From the NCBI GenBank assembly GCA_945877425.1, contig CAMCRZ010000009.1, positions 1 to 64,000 of the forward strand: 64,000 bases of DNA. The letters are read 5' to 3'. The DNA is from an uncultured Treponema sp. Its GTDB lineage: Bacteria; Spirochaetota; Spirochaetia; Treponematales; Treponemataceae. The notes below the pieces were generated by a model. It had not been told where the DNA came from and searched no databases. It was given only the letters and a program-made list of their open reading frames with translations. The translations under genes and the position numbers were made by a program. Every line of letters starts with the position of its first letter. Position 1 is the stretch's first letter. Below, one piece after another: positions 26,073 through 35,994 of this stretch.

Positions 26073-28089
26073 TTGAACTTTCCGTTTTAAATAATTGTAT
26101 GATTTCTTCTTTATGCTTTTTTCCCTGAACGTCTGCAGGGATTTTTTCAAGGAAGCGCCACTTTTTTGGAATGACTACATTTTCAAAATACTGCATCAGG
26201 AAGTCGTGGAAAAATCTGTTGACAATAAGTTTTTTCTGACCTTCGAATTTCTTTTTTCCTTCAGCATTTAATTCAACTGCAGCAGCCAGATATTGCCTTT
26301 TGTCTTCAAGAGCAACCACTTTTACATCTGCAACAAGATTTGTTTCTAAAATTCTATTTTCAACTTCTGTAACAGAAATTCTTTTTTCTTCAATTTTTAC
26401 GATTGAATCAGAACGGCCTTTTAAAATAAATTTTCCATCATCCTTGATTTCAACTAAATCAGCTGTAGCAAAACCTTGAGGATCTTTTATGTAAGGAGAA
26501 ATTATACGCAGGCAGCCGTCGTCACCTTTCCAGATTTTTGCGTTATCAAAAGGCGTCCACTCAAGTCCGTTTTTACTCTGACGATATGCAATGCCGCTTG
26601 TTTCAGTAGAGCCGTAAACTTCTGTGGGCCAGTAACCGAAAATTCTATCTGTCTGTTCTGCAACTTCCGGAGTTAAAACGCCGCCGCTTGTAAAAATAAA
26701 GCAGTCGTTGAGAGGCAGCTTTTCTTCTACTTCATTTGTGCGTTTTAAAAATGCAGGTGTTGCAATAATCATATATTTTTCATCACTTAGAGTTTCAAAC
26801 TCCTGAGGAAATTCAATTCTTGTACGGCGGAAAGGAATTCCCAAAGCAAATGGAAGTGAAATGCCAAAGAGAAAACCGTAAATATGATGCTGGCTGACTG
26901 TAGTAACAAGCTTGCGTTTTAAAAATTCATCTGCCCACTTTGAAATTACAAAAGCATTGTCCAGTTCAAATTCACTCATACGCTGCAAAACTGCCTTAGG
27001 CTTTCCAGTGCTTCCGGAAGTGTACATAAAAATTTTTGTTTCATCAGAATTTATTGCAGGACAATTTAAACTACTGCTTTTTTCAGCAACTGTATTTTCA
27101 ATTATCTGCGGAATAAAATCAGCATTGAACTTTGGAAGGGTTTCCTGATCTGTAAGGAAATTCATTCCATCTTTTTTTATTTCGCCTAAAAAATTTTCCG
27201 TAATGTTTTGAGTAAGGTGAATTATTTTTCTGCACTGAAGAAGAGCCGTAAAAGTTACAAGAAAATACCAGTAATCTTCGCAATGAAGAATCCATTCACT
27301 GCAATCAGATTTTTCAAGAAAAGTCCGCATCTTTGAAGTGTCGTCTAAAAAGTTTTTCCAGGTTTTAAACTTTCCGTCTGACCATTTTCCTTCATAACAC
27401 AAAACGTAATTCTTATCTCTTGAAGAAGCGCAAAACTTTGTAATAGGAAATACTTTAGGCATTTTTTTGTCCACCATTTTTCTAATTATAAATTCAACAG
27501 TAAAAATCATTCCCATAAGAACGTAAGAAATTCCACCGTTGTAAATTGACCACAAACTGTCAGCAGCCTGTTCGCTTAAACTGAAAACCGAAGAAGCAAA
27601 AGCCGTTAAGACTGAAACCGTACCGTTGCAAATAAAAAACACGCACCATACAATGCAGACTTTTCTGCAGTAAGCTTCAACTTTTTTTTCAGCAGGAGAA
27701 TTTTTTATAGACTTGTCGCCTAAAAGTGCAAACCTGAAAATTATGTTCGGAGGAGAAAACAGAGTGCTTCCAAAAACAAGCAGAAGAGTTACGCTGATTG
27801 CAACAGAATAAAGTTTCAGAAAAATTTTTTCGTTTGTAAAAAAACAAAGAAGTCCGGCTGCCATAAAAAAAGTTGCAGACAAAACAGGCTTTATTTTTTC
27901 AAATAAATTTTTCTCTTTAGATTTATTTTTTGAATTTCCGGTTGCAGCAAGAAAAAAAGACAAGGCAAGGGCAATTACGCAAAGGGAAAGAATTCTTACA
28001 GGAAGTTTCAGTATTACAAGAAAAGTAAAAATTAAAACAGGATAAATTGCGGCAACAATGTAAAAAAGAATTTTAATAAATTTATTCAT
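26065..28089 (-). CDS. Membrane domain (COG4648-like) fused to AMP-dependent acyl ligase (ApeG-ApeH-like)
   Basis: N-terminal ~200 aa hydrophobic with FRFALLGDKSIKNSPAEKKVEAYCRKVCIVWCVFF; C-terminal KIFMYTSGSTGKPKAV, EVYGSTETSGIAYR, FILKGRSDSIVKIEEKRIS. Confidence 0.88.
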   Translation of the reverse strand: MNKFIKILFYIVAAIYPVLIFTFLVILKLPVRILSLCVIALALSFFLAATGNSKNKSKEKNLFEKIKPVLSATFFMAAGLLCFFTNEKIFLKLYSVAISVTLLLVFGSTLFSPPNIIFRFALLGDKSIKNSPAEKKVEAYCRKVCIVWCVFFICNGTVSVLTAFASSVFSLSEQAADSLWSIYNGGISYVLMGMIFTVEFIIRKMVDKKMPKVFPITKFCASSRDKNYVLCYEGKWSDGKFKTWKNFLDDTSKMRTFLEKSDCSEWILHCEDYWYFLVTFTALLQCRKIIHLTQNITENFLGEIKKDGMNFLTDQETLPKFNADFIPQIIENTVAEKSSSLNCPAINSDETKIFMYTSGSTGKPKAVLQRMSEFELDNAFVISKWADEFLKRKLVTTVSQHHIYGFLFGISLPFALGIPFRRTRIEFPQEFETLSDEKYMIIATPAFLKRTNEVEEKLPLNDCFIFTSGGVLTPEVAEQTDRIFGYWPTEVYGSTETSGIAYRQSKNGLEWTPFDNAKIWKGDDGCLRIISPYIKDPQGFATADLVEIKDDGKFILKGRSDSIVKIEEKRISVTEVENRILETNLVADVKVVALEDKRQYLAAAVELNAEGKKKFEGQKKLIVNRFFHDFLMQYFENVVIPKKWRFLEKIPADVQGKKHKEEIIQLFKTESSNE

Positions 28090-28119
28090 ACTTTAACTCT
28101 ACACTTTGCCGCAAAAAAA

Positions 28120-28365
28120 TTAAGATTTTGTATAAGGAAGAAGAGCGTCTACAGCGTCCTGAACTGTCTTTACGCTTTTAAAGATTTCAGGATCAATTTT
28201 AACAGGAATGAATTCCTTAGTTTTTACAACAAGATCAATAAAATCTATTGAATCAAGATCCAGGTCTGTTACGAGATTTGCTTCCGGTGTAATAGATGAA
28301 GCGTCAACTTCAAAATCTTCAGAAAGAATTTTTTTTAGTTTTTCAAAAAGTTCTTCGTTTGTCAT
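28120..28365 (-). CDS. Acyl carrier protein
   Basis: EANLVTDLDLDSIDFIDLVVKTKE. Confidence 0.95.
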   Translation of the reverse strand: MTNEELFEKLKKILSEDFEVDASSITPEANLVTDLDLDSIDFIDLVVKTKEFIPVKIDPEIFKSVKTVQDAVDALLPYTKS

Positions 28366-28634
28366 GAGTTTTGTTCCTTTGTTTTTTCAGATAAAATAAA
28401 TTCCGCAAGAGCATTTACAGATGCAAAGTGTGCCCTGTTATCAGCATTTTCAGAAGAAAATTTTACGCCGAATTTTTTCTTAAGTGCAACACCAAGTTCC
28501 AACGCATCGATTGAATCAAGTCCAAGTCCTGTTCCAAAAAGCGGTTCAGAATCAACTATATCTTCCGGAGTAATGTCTTCAAGCTCCAAAGCTGAAATAA
28601 TTGTTTCTTTAATCTGTTGATTTAAGTTTTCCAT
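28362..28634 (-). CDS. Acyl carrier protein
   Basis: EPLFGTGLGLDSIDALELGVALKKKFG. Confidence 0.95.
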   Translation of the reverse strand: MENLNQQIKETIISALELEDITPEDIVDSEPLFGTGLGLDSIDALELGVALKKKFGVKFSSENADNRAHFASVNALAEFILSEKTKEQNS

Positions 28635-28739
28635 ATTTTTCCTTTAAAATATTTTTAGAATTATATCTTAAAAATTTTTACTGTTCAATATAGAAAGAGT
28701 ATAGAAAGAAATATTGCTGTGTGATAAACTCATAAAGTT

Positions 28740-29873
28740 ATGGATAAAGCTATTTTTAACAATGAAATTTTCAAAACTGATAAAATCCGTGCTGTTGATG
28801 CAAAATTTGAAGCTCAAAAAATTGCATTTTCACCTTTAACTTTTCAGGCAGTCCGTGCACTTATTGAATTAAATATTCTGCAGGAAATTGAAAACGCAGG
28901 TGACGAAGGCATAAGCAGAAAAGCTCTTTCTGAAAAAACAGGAGTTTCTGTTTACGGCATAGGCGTTTTGTGCGAAATGGCTTTAGGAATGAATGTCCTT
29001 AAACTTACCCAGGATTCAGTAGACGAAGAAAGCGAAAAATTTATTCTTGGAAAAACAGGCTGGATGCTTTTAGAAGACGAACTTACAAAAGCAAATTTTT
29101 TCTTTACAAATGACATCTGCTACGAAGGCGCGTTCAATCTTCTGGAATCAGTAAAAAACAGCAAACCTGAAGGCCTTAAAGTTTTCGGAACTCAGTGGAC
29201 TACAATTTACGAAGCACTTTCAACTTTACCAGACAGAGCAAAAAAAAGCTGGTTCGACTTTGATCATTTTTACAGCGACATTGCATTTCCGGAAGCACTG
29301 CCCATTGTGTTTGCAGAAAAACCAAAAGTTATGATTGACATTGGAGGAAATACAGCAAAATGGTCTGTTGCCTGCTGCCGGTACAATCCTGACGTTACAA
29401 TGAAAATTGTAGATCTTCCAGGTCAGACTTCTGTTGCAGAAAAAAATGCCCTTGAAGCAGGATTTTCTGAACGGATTTTAACTTTTCCAGGAAACATTCT
29501 TGACGAAAAAACAACTCTACCAAACGATGCAGATGCTGTATGGATGAGCCAGTTTTTAGACTGCTTTTCCTTACATCAGATTACAAAAATTGCAAAAAAA
29601 ATTTACAGCAGCGTAAATGAAAACTGTAAGGTTTACGTTCTTGAACCTTTGTGGGACAAACAGCATTTTCTCGCAAGCACATATTCTTTACAGGCAACTT
29701 CACTTTACTTTACCTGCATGGCAAACGGAAACAGCAAAATGTACCGCTACGAAGAACTTGTAAATGCACTTAAAGAAGGCGGACTTGAATTAAAGACGGC
29801 ACATCACAACCTTGGGTCTAACTGTTATTCACTTTTAGTTTTACAGAAAAAGCGTACGGAAAAAAATGGCTGA
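28740..29873 (+). CDS. SAM-dependent methyltransferase (O-methyltransferase-like) of APE cluster
   Basis: Winged-helix-like N-term LIELNILQEIENAGDEGISRKALSEKTGVS; VMIDIGGNTAKWSVACCRYNPDVTMKIVDLPGQ. Confidence 0.85.
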   Translation: MDKAIFNNEIFKTDKIRAVDAKFEAQKIAFSPLTFQAVRALIELNILQEIENAGDEGISRKALSEKTGVSVYGIGVLCEMALGMNVLKLTQDSVDEESEKFILGKTGWMLLEDELTKANFFFTNDICYEGAFNLLESVKNSKPEGLKVFGTQWTTIYEALSTLPDRAKKSWFDFDHFYSDIAFPEALPIVFAEKPKVMIDIGGNTAKWSVACCRYNPDVTMKIVDLPGQTSVAEKNALEAGFSERILTFPGNILDEKTTLPNDADAVWMSQFLDCFSLHQITKIAKKIYSSVNENCKVYVLEPLWDKQHFLASTYSLQATSLYFTCMANGNSKMYRYEELVNALKEGGLELKTAHHNLGSNCYSLLVLQKKRTEKNG

Positions 29874-30525
29874 ACTTTATTTTTCAAAGCCTGAATGCTG
29901 GGCGCCTGGACTTGAAGACAATGATTCTCTCTGGCAGCAATGGTCTGCAGGAAAAATACAAATTCAAAATTCCTGTGATGTACCTAAACTTGAATTTACA
30001 ACACCAGTTTTTAGAAGAAGGTTAAGCCAGATTTCTAAAATGACAATTCAAGTTGTACACGCCCTTACGGAAAAAATTGAATGTAAAAATTTAAAGCAAG
30101 TTTTTGTTTCAACAAGAGGAGAAATCAACAGGGAACTTCAAATCAACAGCCAGCTTATTAACGACAAAGAAATTCTTCCTGCAGCTTTTTCTCTTTCAGT
30201 TTTTAATGCACCTGTAGCACTTGCAACTTTAGCCTGCAAACTTACAGCCGGATATTCCGTAATGTTTCCTTCCAGAGAAAATTTTTACGATGCATTGTGC
30301 TGTGCCTGTTCCCCTGTTTTGTGCGGTGACGAAAAAGAAATAATTTTTATTTATGCAGATGAATGTGTTCCTCAAGAATATTCTTCTGTTTTAAAAAAAG
30401 AATTCCTGCCGTTTAGTTTTGCCTGTGTCATTAGCAGTGAAAAAAAAGACGGATGGAAAAAAGCTGAACTTCCTGATTTTTCAAATTCAACTTTCGAAGA
30501 ATTTTTAAAATATCTTCTTACTTAA
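29866..30525 (+). CDS. Beta-ketoacyl synthase N-terminal-like / chain-length-factor-like protein (ApeC-like)
   Basis: FVSTRGEINRELQINSQLINDKEILPAAFSLSVFNAPVALATLACKLTAGYSVMFPSRENFYDAL, KS_2-type short protein. Confidence 0.82.
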   Translation: MAELYFSKPECWAPGLEDNDSLWQQWSAGKIQIQNSCDVPKLEFTTPVFRRRLSQISKMTIQVVHALTEKIECKNLKQVFVSTRGEINRELQINSQLINDKEILPAAFSLSVFNAPVALATLACKLTAGYSVMFPSRENFYDALCCACSPVLCGDEKEIIFIYADECVPQEYSSVLKKEFLPFSFACVISSEKKDGWKKAELPDFSNSTFEEFLKYLLT

Positions 30526-30579
30526 AATCTTTATAAAATATTTTTCATAATCATTTTACGGTGATTATACGGTGATTAA

Positions 30580-31410
30580 ATGAAGACAAAAGATCCACTT
30601 TATATCCAGAAAGATTTGCCTCCTGTTGAAAATCATTTTTTTTATTATTATGCCTGCATTGCAAAAGTTTTTTCCTACATTTTTTTTATAACAGGAAGCG
30701 TACTGTTAGGCGTAATTGTCTTTCCATTTTTAAAACTTTTTTCAAAAGATAAACTTACATTCAGAAAGCGTGCAAGAAAATTTGTTTCGGGAACTTTTAA
30801 ATTTTACATTTCATTTCTCTCTGCACTTCACCTGGTAAAATTTTCTGTTGAAGGAAAAGAAAAACTTTTAAACTTAAAATCAAAAATCATAGTGGCAAAT
30901 CATCCTTCGCTTTTAGATATCGTTACAATAATTTCACTTATCCCAAACGCAGACTGCATTGTAAGAGGCGGCTTGGGAAAATCCATAATGAAAGGCGTTA
31001 TAAATCAGCTGTACATTGTAAACAATTTAGGCACAGAAGAAATGATTGAGCGTTCAAAACAATCACTGGAAGAAGGCAACTGTCTTGTTATTTTTCCAGA
31101 AGGCACACGCACTCCGCCCAACGGAATTGTTCCTTACAAAAGAGGAGCTGCCAGAATTGCCATTGAATCAAAAAGTACAATTGTTCCTGTTTTTATTGGT
31201 GGCGGAAAAAAATACGGTCTTGGAAAATATGAAAATTTCTTTTCTTACAATCACAAAGGAATTTACAATTACAGCCTTTACGTTTTAGATGAAATAGACA
31301 GCAGGGATTTTTCTGATCTTGAAAATCAGATTGCAGCAAGAAGGCTTACCGAAAAAATTCACGAAAGCATTTCCAAATCAGCATTTTTACATGAAGGAAT
31401 AGTTTTATGA
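30580..31410 (+). CDS. PlsC-like 1-acylglycerol-3-phosphate acyltransferase (ApeD-like)
   Basis: IIVANHPSLLDIVTIISLIPNADCIVRGGL, LVIFPEGTRTPPNG. Confidence 0.9.
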   Translation: MKTKDPLYIQKDLPPVENHFFYYYACIAKVFSYIFFITGSVLLGVIVFPFLKLFSKDKLTFRKRARKFVSGTFKFYISFLSALHLVKFSVEGKEKLLNLKSKIIVANHPSLLDIVTIISLIPNADCIVRGGLGKSIMKGVINQLYIVNNLGTEEMIERSKQSLEEGNCLVIFPEGTRTPPNGIVPYKRGAARIAIESKSTIVPVFIGGGKKYGLGKYENFFSYNHKGIYNYSLYVLDEIDSRDFSDLENQIAARRLTEKIHESISKSAFLHEGIVL

Positions 31411-32273
31411 AAAAGATTTTTTTTCTTTCGATAATTTCACTTTTTTCAGTTGCGGCTTACTGCCATAATTTCGTGCAGAATATCTGGGAAGATGTTCCGT
31501 CAATGAAGCATCACCGTGTAATAATGGAAGTTTCTGTTCCTGAAAATTGCAATGGAAGTGCAGTTATAATTTGTCCTGGAGGAAGTTACGATCATCTTGG
31601 AATTATTACGGAAGGACGTTCTACTGCAAAATGGTTTAACGAAAAAGGAACGGCAACTTTTATCTTATGGTACAGAGTTGCAAAAAATAATTTCCACTAC
31701 CCTGCAATGATGGAAGACATTCAGCGGACAATTCAACTGCTTAGGGAAAATTCTTTTCAATACGGCATACATAAAAATAAAATTGCAGCCATAGGATTTT
31801 CTGCCGGCGGACATTTAGTGTGCTGGAGCGGTGAATTTGGAAAAAGAAAAAATGAACTTGAAAAACTGGGCATTTCAACTGATGCAAACCTTCAGCCTGA
31901 TTTTGTAATTCCAGTTTATCCTGTTGTAACAATGAAAGATGATATCTGCCACAAATGGTCAAGAAAAAGTCTTATTGGAAAAAATCCTGATGAACGGACT
32001 GTAAACGATTTTTCTCTTGAACTGAATGTGCCTGAACAAATGTGCCCTGTTTACCTTGTTGCCTGCAAAGATGATCCTGTAGTTATTTACGAAAACAGTG
32101 TGCGTCTTGCCCAAGCGCTGGAAGAAAAAAATGCTGACTATGTTTTTAAAAGTTACGACTGGGGCGGACACGGCTTTGGAATGATGAACAATTCATTTAT
32201 GAAAACTTTCCATTGGAATGAAGATTTATATTTATGGCTTGAAGAAAGAGGATTTTTTAAAAATGATAACTGA
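31407..32273 (+). CDS. Alpha/beta hydrolase (BD-FAE/esterase-like), signal peptide
   Basis: SAVIICPGGSYDHLG...IAAIGFSAGGHLVCW...DDPVVIYENSVRLAQAL...GGHGFGM. Confidence 0.88.
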   Translation: MKKIFFLSIISLFSVAAYCHNFVQNIWEDVPSMKHHRVIMEVSVPENCNGSAVIICPGGSYDHLGIITEGRSTAKWFNEKGTATFILWYRVAKNNFHYPAMMEDIQRTIQLLRENSFQYGIHKNKIAAIGFSAGGHLVCWSGEFGKRKNELEKLGISTDANLQPDFVIPVYPVVTMKDDICHKWSRKSLIGKNPDERTVNDFSLELNVPEQMCPVYLVACKDDPVVIYENSVRLAQALEEKNADYVFKSYDWGGHGFGMMNNSFMKTFHWNEDLYLWLEERGFFKNDN

Positions 32274-33882
32274 ACTTTCCATTACAATTCCCGGCGAACA
32301 GGAAAAAAATTCCAGATATATTTTAAATGAAATTTCCAGAGAACTTTCAAAACAGAAAATTAAATTTTCTCAGGAAGAAATAAAAACCGTTCTCTTAAAA
32401 AAATCAATTGATGCACGGAGAAAACAGATAAAGATTGTACTTAAATACAGGGTTTTTATAGGACAGGAAATTTCTTACGAAGAGCAGCTTCCTGTGTGGA
32501 AAAAAGTTTCTGCAAGCAAAACAGTTGCAATTGTAGGCTCAGGGCCTGCAGGACTTTTCGGCGCACTTAAACTTCTTGAGTACGGAATAAAGCCTGTAGT
32601 AATTGAACGGGGAAGCTCCACTTCAAAACGCAAACGGGACATTGCACTTATAAGCACAAAAGGTACAGTTGACGGCAATTCAAATTACTGCTTTGGAGAA
32701 GGCGGCGCCGGAACTTTTTCAGACGGAAAACTTTACACAAGAAGCAATAAGCGGGGAAACATAAATTCCGTTTTGCAGATATTCGTTCACTTTGGTGCTG
32801 ACAAAAAAATCCTTACAGATGCACATCCTCACATTGGAACAGACAGGCTTCCTGAAATCATAAACAACATGAGGAATTTCATTATAAGTCAGGGCGGAGA
32901 ATTTCACTTTGATACAAAATGCACCGGCTTTTTAACGGAAAAAAAATCAGATGGAAAAATTGCAGTAAGAGGAATTTCAGCCCTTAACTTAAACACAAAT
33001 GAAACTAAAGAATTTATTTGCGATGCAGTTCTTCTTGCAACAGGTCACTCTGCCACAGACATTTACGAACTTATAGGAAAGATTTCACCCCAGGCTCTGG
33101 AAGCAAAAACTTTTGCCGTAGGAGTGAGAGTTGAACATCCAAGACAGCTCATTGATTCAATTCAGTTTCATAATTCCGGCAGCCATGATTTTGGAGCAGC
33201 AGAATACAGGCTTACTACTCAAGTTGATGAACGAGGCGTTTACAGTTTCTGTATGTGTCCCGGCGGATTTGTTGTACCAAGTTCAACAGGACCTGAAGAA
33301 ATAGTTGTAAACGGAATGAGTGCAGCAGGAAGAAACAGCCGCTGGAGCAATGCAGCAATTGTTGTAGAAACAAGACCACAAGACATTCCCCAGGAGTTTA
33401 AAAGCAAAGCTGAAAAATTAAATGTACCTGCACTGTCTTCACTTTTCTGGAGGCAGCACATTGAGCACCTTACTTTTTTAAATGGAGAAAATCAGAAAGC
33501 ACCAGCCCAGCTTATTACAGACTTCATGGAAGAAAAGCAAAGCACTTCTCTTACTGACACAAGTTATGCACCTGGAGTAATTTCTTCACCGTTACACAAA
33601 TGGCTTCCACCTGAAATTTCACGCAGATTAAAAAAAGGATTTTCTGATTTTAACAGAAAAATGAAAGGCTACATCTGCAGTCAGGGAATTTTAATTGCCA
33701 GCGAAACAAGAACAAGCACGCCTGTAAGAATTTGCCGCAGCAAGGAAAGCGGTGAATGTTCTGCAATAGAACGTCTTTTTCCGGCAGGAGAAGGTTCAGG
33801 TTACGCAGGAGGAATTGTAAGCTCTGCAATGGACGGTGAAAATCAGTGTGTAAAAATAGCGGAATTATTTTCTGCTAAATAA
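32263..33882 (+). CDS. FAD-dependent dehydrogenase (COG2509-like)
   Basis: TVAIVGSGPAGLFGALKLLEYGIKPVVIERG; GGAGTFSDGKLYTR; LFPAGEGSGYAGGIVSSAMDG. Confidence 0.9.
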   Translation: MITELSITIPGEQEKNSRYILNEISRELSKQKIKFSQEEIKTVLLKKSIDARRKQIKIVLKYRVFIGQEISYEEQLPVWKKVSASKTVAIVGSGPAGLFGALKLLEYGIKPVVIERGSSTSKRKRDIALISTKGTVDGNSNYCFGEGGAGTFSDGKLYTRSNKRGNINSVLQIFVHFGADKKILTDAHPHIGTDRLPEIINNMRNFIISQGGEFHFDTKCTGFLTEKKSDGKIAVRGISALNLNTNETKEFICDAVLLATGHSATDIYELIGKISPQALEAKTFAVGVRVEHPRQLIDSIQFHNSGSHDFGAAEYRLTTQVDERGVYSFCMCPGGFVVPSSTGPEEIVVNGMSAAGRNSRWSNAAIVVETRPQDIPQEFKSKAEKLNVPALSSLFWRQHIEHLTFLNGENQKAPAQLITDFMEEKQSTSLTDTSYAPGVISSPLHKWLPPEISRRLKKGFSDFNRKMKGYICSQGILIASETRTSTPVRICRSKESGECSAIERLFPAGEGSGYAGGIVSSAMDGENQCVKIAELFSAK

Positions 33883-35260
33883 GGCGGTTTAGTTTCCATT
33901 TTCCACGTGCAAATCTTGCTATAAAAAAAGCTGACCTTACAGCCCAATCTATAAACATGGCAAGCCACACGCTGATAACGCCGTAGCTTAAACTCCAGTG
34001 CATTGCTTCCATAAGCCCGAAAGTTCCTGTGTATTTAAACAAGTAAGCAAGACCAACTCTTACAGTCCACATTGAAATCATGGAAACAATCATTGTAAAA
34101 GTTGCATCACCTGCAGCACGCAATGCATTTGGAAGGGTAAATGAAAGCGGCCAGATAAACAGCGCAAAAAATCCGTGGCAGAAAGTTATGATGTATCCTA
34201 TTTCCGTAACTTCATGCTCCATATTGAAAAGTTCCATAGCTTTGTGAGCCATAAACAAAAACGGAATATTTAAAATCATCATTGAAGCAAAAGCTATTGC
34301 CATAAGTTTTTTCGTGTAATAACCGGCCTGCTCTATTTCGCCTGCACCCATGCACTGACCTACAACAGTCAACATTCCAAGTCCTACAGAAGCAGCCGGA
34401 AAAACTTCAAGACTGCACAAAGTGTTGGCAGCAGCATTTGCAGCAACAGCGTTGGTTCCGTAAGTTGCAACTAAAGACATGACAATTATTTTTCCAATCT
34501 GAAAAGTTGAATTTTCTATGCCGTTTGGAATTCCGATTTTTAAAATTTTTCCGGTAAGATGCCACTGAAAATCAATTTTAGAAATTCCCTTTATGGAAAT
34601 GCTTTTTTTGCCTTTAAAAGATTTTCCCTTGTAAAGAAAATAAAGCAGGACAATTGCAGCTGAAGTTCTTGAAATAAAAGTTGGAATTGCAACGCCTTCT
34701 ACGCCGCAATGCATTTTGTAAATTAAAATAAAATTTCCGCCTATGTTCAAAACGTTTACAAGAAGAGCCGTTATCATGCTTATTCTGGAATTTCCCTGAA
34801 CCCTGAAAAGAGAAGCAGCTGCACTGTAAAGGGCAATTCCCGGAAGAGCAAAAAGCGTAATGAAAAAATATCTTTCACTTGACTTCATAACGTCAGCTTC
34901 TACTCCGCCAAAAATCATTTCAAGAATCTGCCTGTAAAAAATCAATCCTGTAAAAAGAAAAAATAATGCAATGGAAAAAACTATGATTATGATATGCTTT
35001 GCCGACTCTTCTGCCATTTTTTCATTTCCAGCACCAATGTACTGAGCACAGACAACTGCACCGCCTGTACCAAGAGCAGCAAAAATCTGAGTTAAAAGAA
35101 TATTTATTTGATCTACTAAAGAAACACCTGAAACTGCTGCCTTGCCCACACTTGATACCATAAAAATATCAGCAATACCAAGTGTAATCTGCAAAAGCTG
35201 TTCAACAAGAAGAGGCCAGATAAGAAGCCATAAATCTTTATTAGAAAAAATCCGTTTCAT
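33875..35260 (-). CDS. MATE-family efflux transporter
   Basis: LLVEQLLQITLGIADIFMVSSVGKAAVSGVSLVDQINILLTQIFAALGTGGAVVCAQYIGAG. Confidence 0.95.
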   Translation of the reverse strand: MKRIFSNKDLWLLIWPLLVEQLLQITLGIADIFMVSSVGKAAVSGVSLVDQINILLTQIFAALGTGGAVVCAQYIGAGNEKMAEESAKHIIIIVFSIALFFLFTGLIFYRQILEMIFGGVEADVMKSSERYFFITLFALPGIALYSAAASLFRVQGNSRISMITALLVNVLNIGGNFILIYKMHCGVEGVAIPTFISRTSAAIVLLYFLYKGKSFKGKKSISIKGISKIDFQWHLTGKILKIGIPNGIENSTFQIGKIIVMSLVATYGTNAVAANAAANTLCSLEVFPAASVGLGMLTVVGQCMGAGEIEQAGYYTKKLMAIAFASMMILNIPFLFMAHKAMELFNMEHEVTEIGYIITFCHGFFALFIWPLSFTLPNALRAAGDATFTMIVSMISMWTVRVGLAYLFKYTGTFGLMEAMHWSLSYGVISVWLAMFIDWAVRSAFFIARFARGKWKLNRLI

Positions 35261-35267
35261 AAAACAT

Positions 35268-35288
35268 ATCCGCAAAAGCGAACGATTC
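35268..35288 (+). repeat. 21-bp repeat copy 1
   Basis: ATCCGCAAAAGCGAACGATTC, identical to 35995-36015. Confidence 0.85.
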
Positions 35289-35299
35289 AGCAGGACAAA

Positions 35300-35977
35300 C
35301 TATTCTTTATGAGCCATCTTTTTTTCTACGGCAGCAAAAATTTTCGTAAGCCCTAAAGTTAAGCATAAATAAATTGCAGCACAAGTTAAAAGCGGAATCC
35401 ATGCATTGTAAGTTGTATTTCTGATTTTGTCACAAGCCTTCTGCAAATCAACTACAGCAATAAAACTTGCAACAGAAGTTTCCTTTATGAGCGTAATGAA
35501 TTCGCTTGTGTAAGTAGGAAGAATTGTTTTAAAAGCCTGAGGCATAATGACTTTCCGCATAGACTTCCACCATGTAAGTCCAAGGGAACGGCTTGCTTCC
35601 ATTTGTCCAACAGACACGCCCTGAATGCCTGCCCTGAAAATTTCCGTACAGTAAGCTCCGGAATTAATTCCAAAAGCAATAATTGCAACAAGAATAGTGT
35701 TGTTAACTCCAAGAGGTGAAAAAACTACAAAGTAAAAAATCATCAGCTGAGTTGCCATGGGGATGCCACGGATAACTGTAGTGTAAACAGACGACACTCT
35801 TTGAAATATTTTATTTTTTGAAATTTTTAATAAAGCAAAAATGCAGCCGAGAATAGTTCCAATCAAAATAGCACAAATTGAAATTACAAGAGTCCAGCCT
35901 AAGCCTCTTAAAACTACAAGCCATCTGTAATCTGCTATCATGACATCAAAAAATTTTTGAAACACACTGTTCTCCAA
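35300..35977 (-). CDS. Amino-acid ABC transporter permease (HisM/GlnP-like)
   Basis: RGLGWTLVISICAILIGTILGCIFALL...EASRSLGLTWWKSMRKVIMPQAFKTILPTYTSEFITLIKETSVAS. Confidence 0.95.
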   Translation of the reverse strand: MENSVFQKFFDVMIADYRWLVVLRGLGWTLVISICAILIGTILGCIFALLKISKNKIFQRVSSVYTTVIRGIPMATQLMIFYFVVFSPLGVNNTILVAIIAFGINSGAYCTEIFRAGIQGVSVGQMEASRSLGLTWWKSMRKVIMPQAFKTILPTYTSEFITLIKETSVASFIAVVDLQKACDKIRNTTYNAWIPLLTCAAIYLCLTLGLTKIFAAVEKKMAHKE

Positions 35978-35994
35978 AAAAGTTCCTTAAATAC

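Noticed and set aside
28635-28739. Regulatory RNA between ACP and methyltransferase genes
   Set aside because: AT-rich divergent promoter region without convincing conserved structure by eye.
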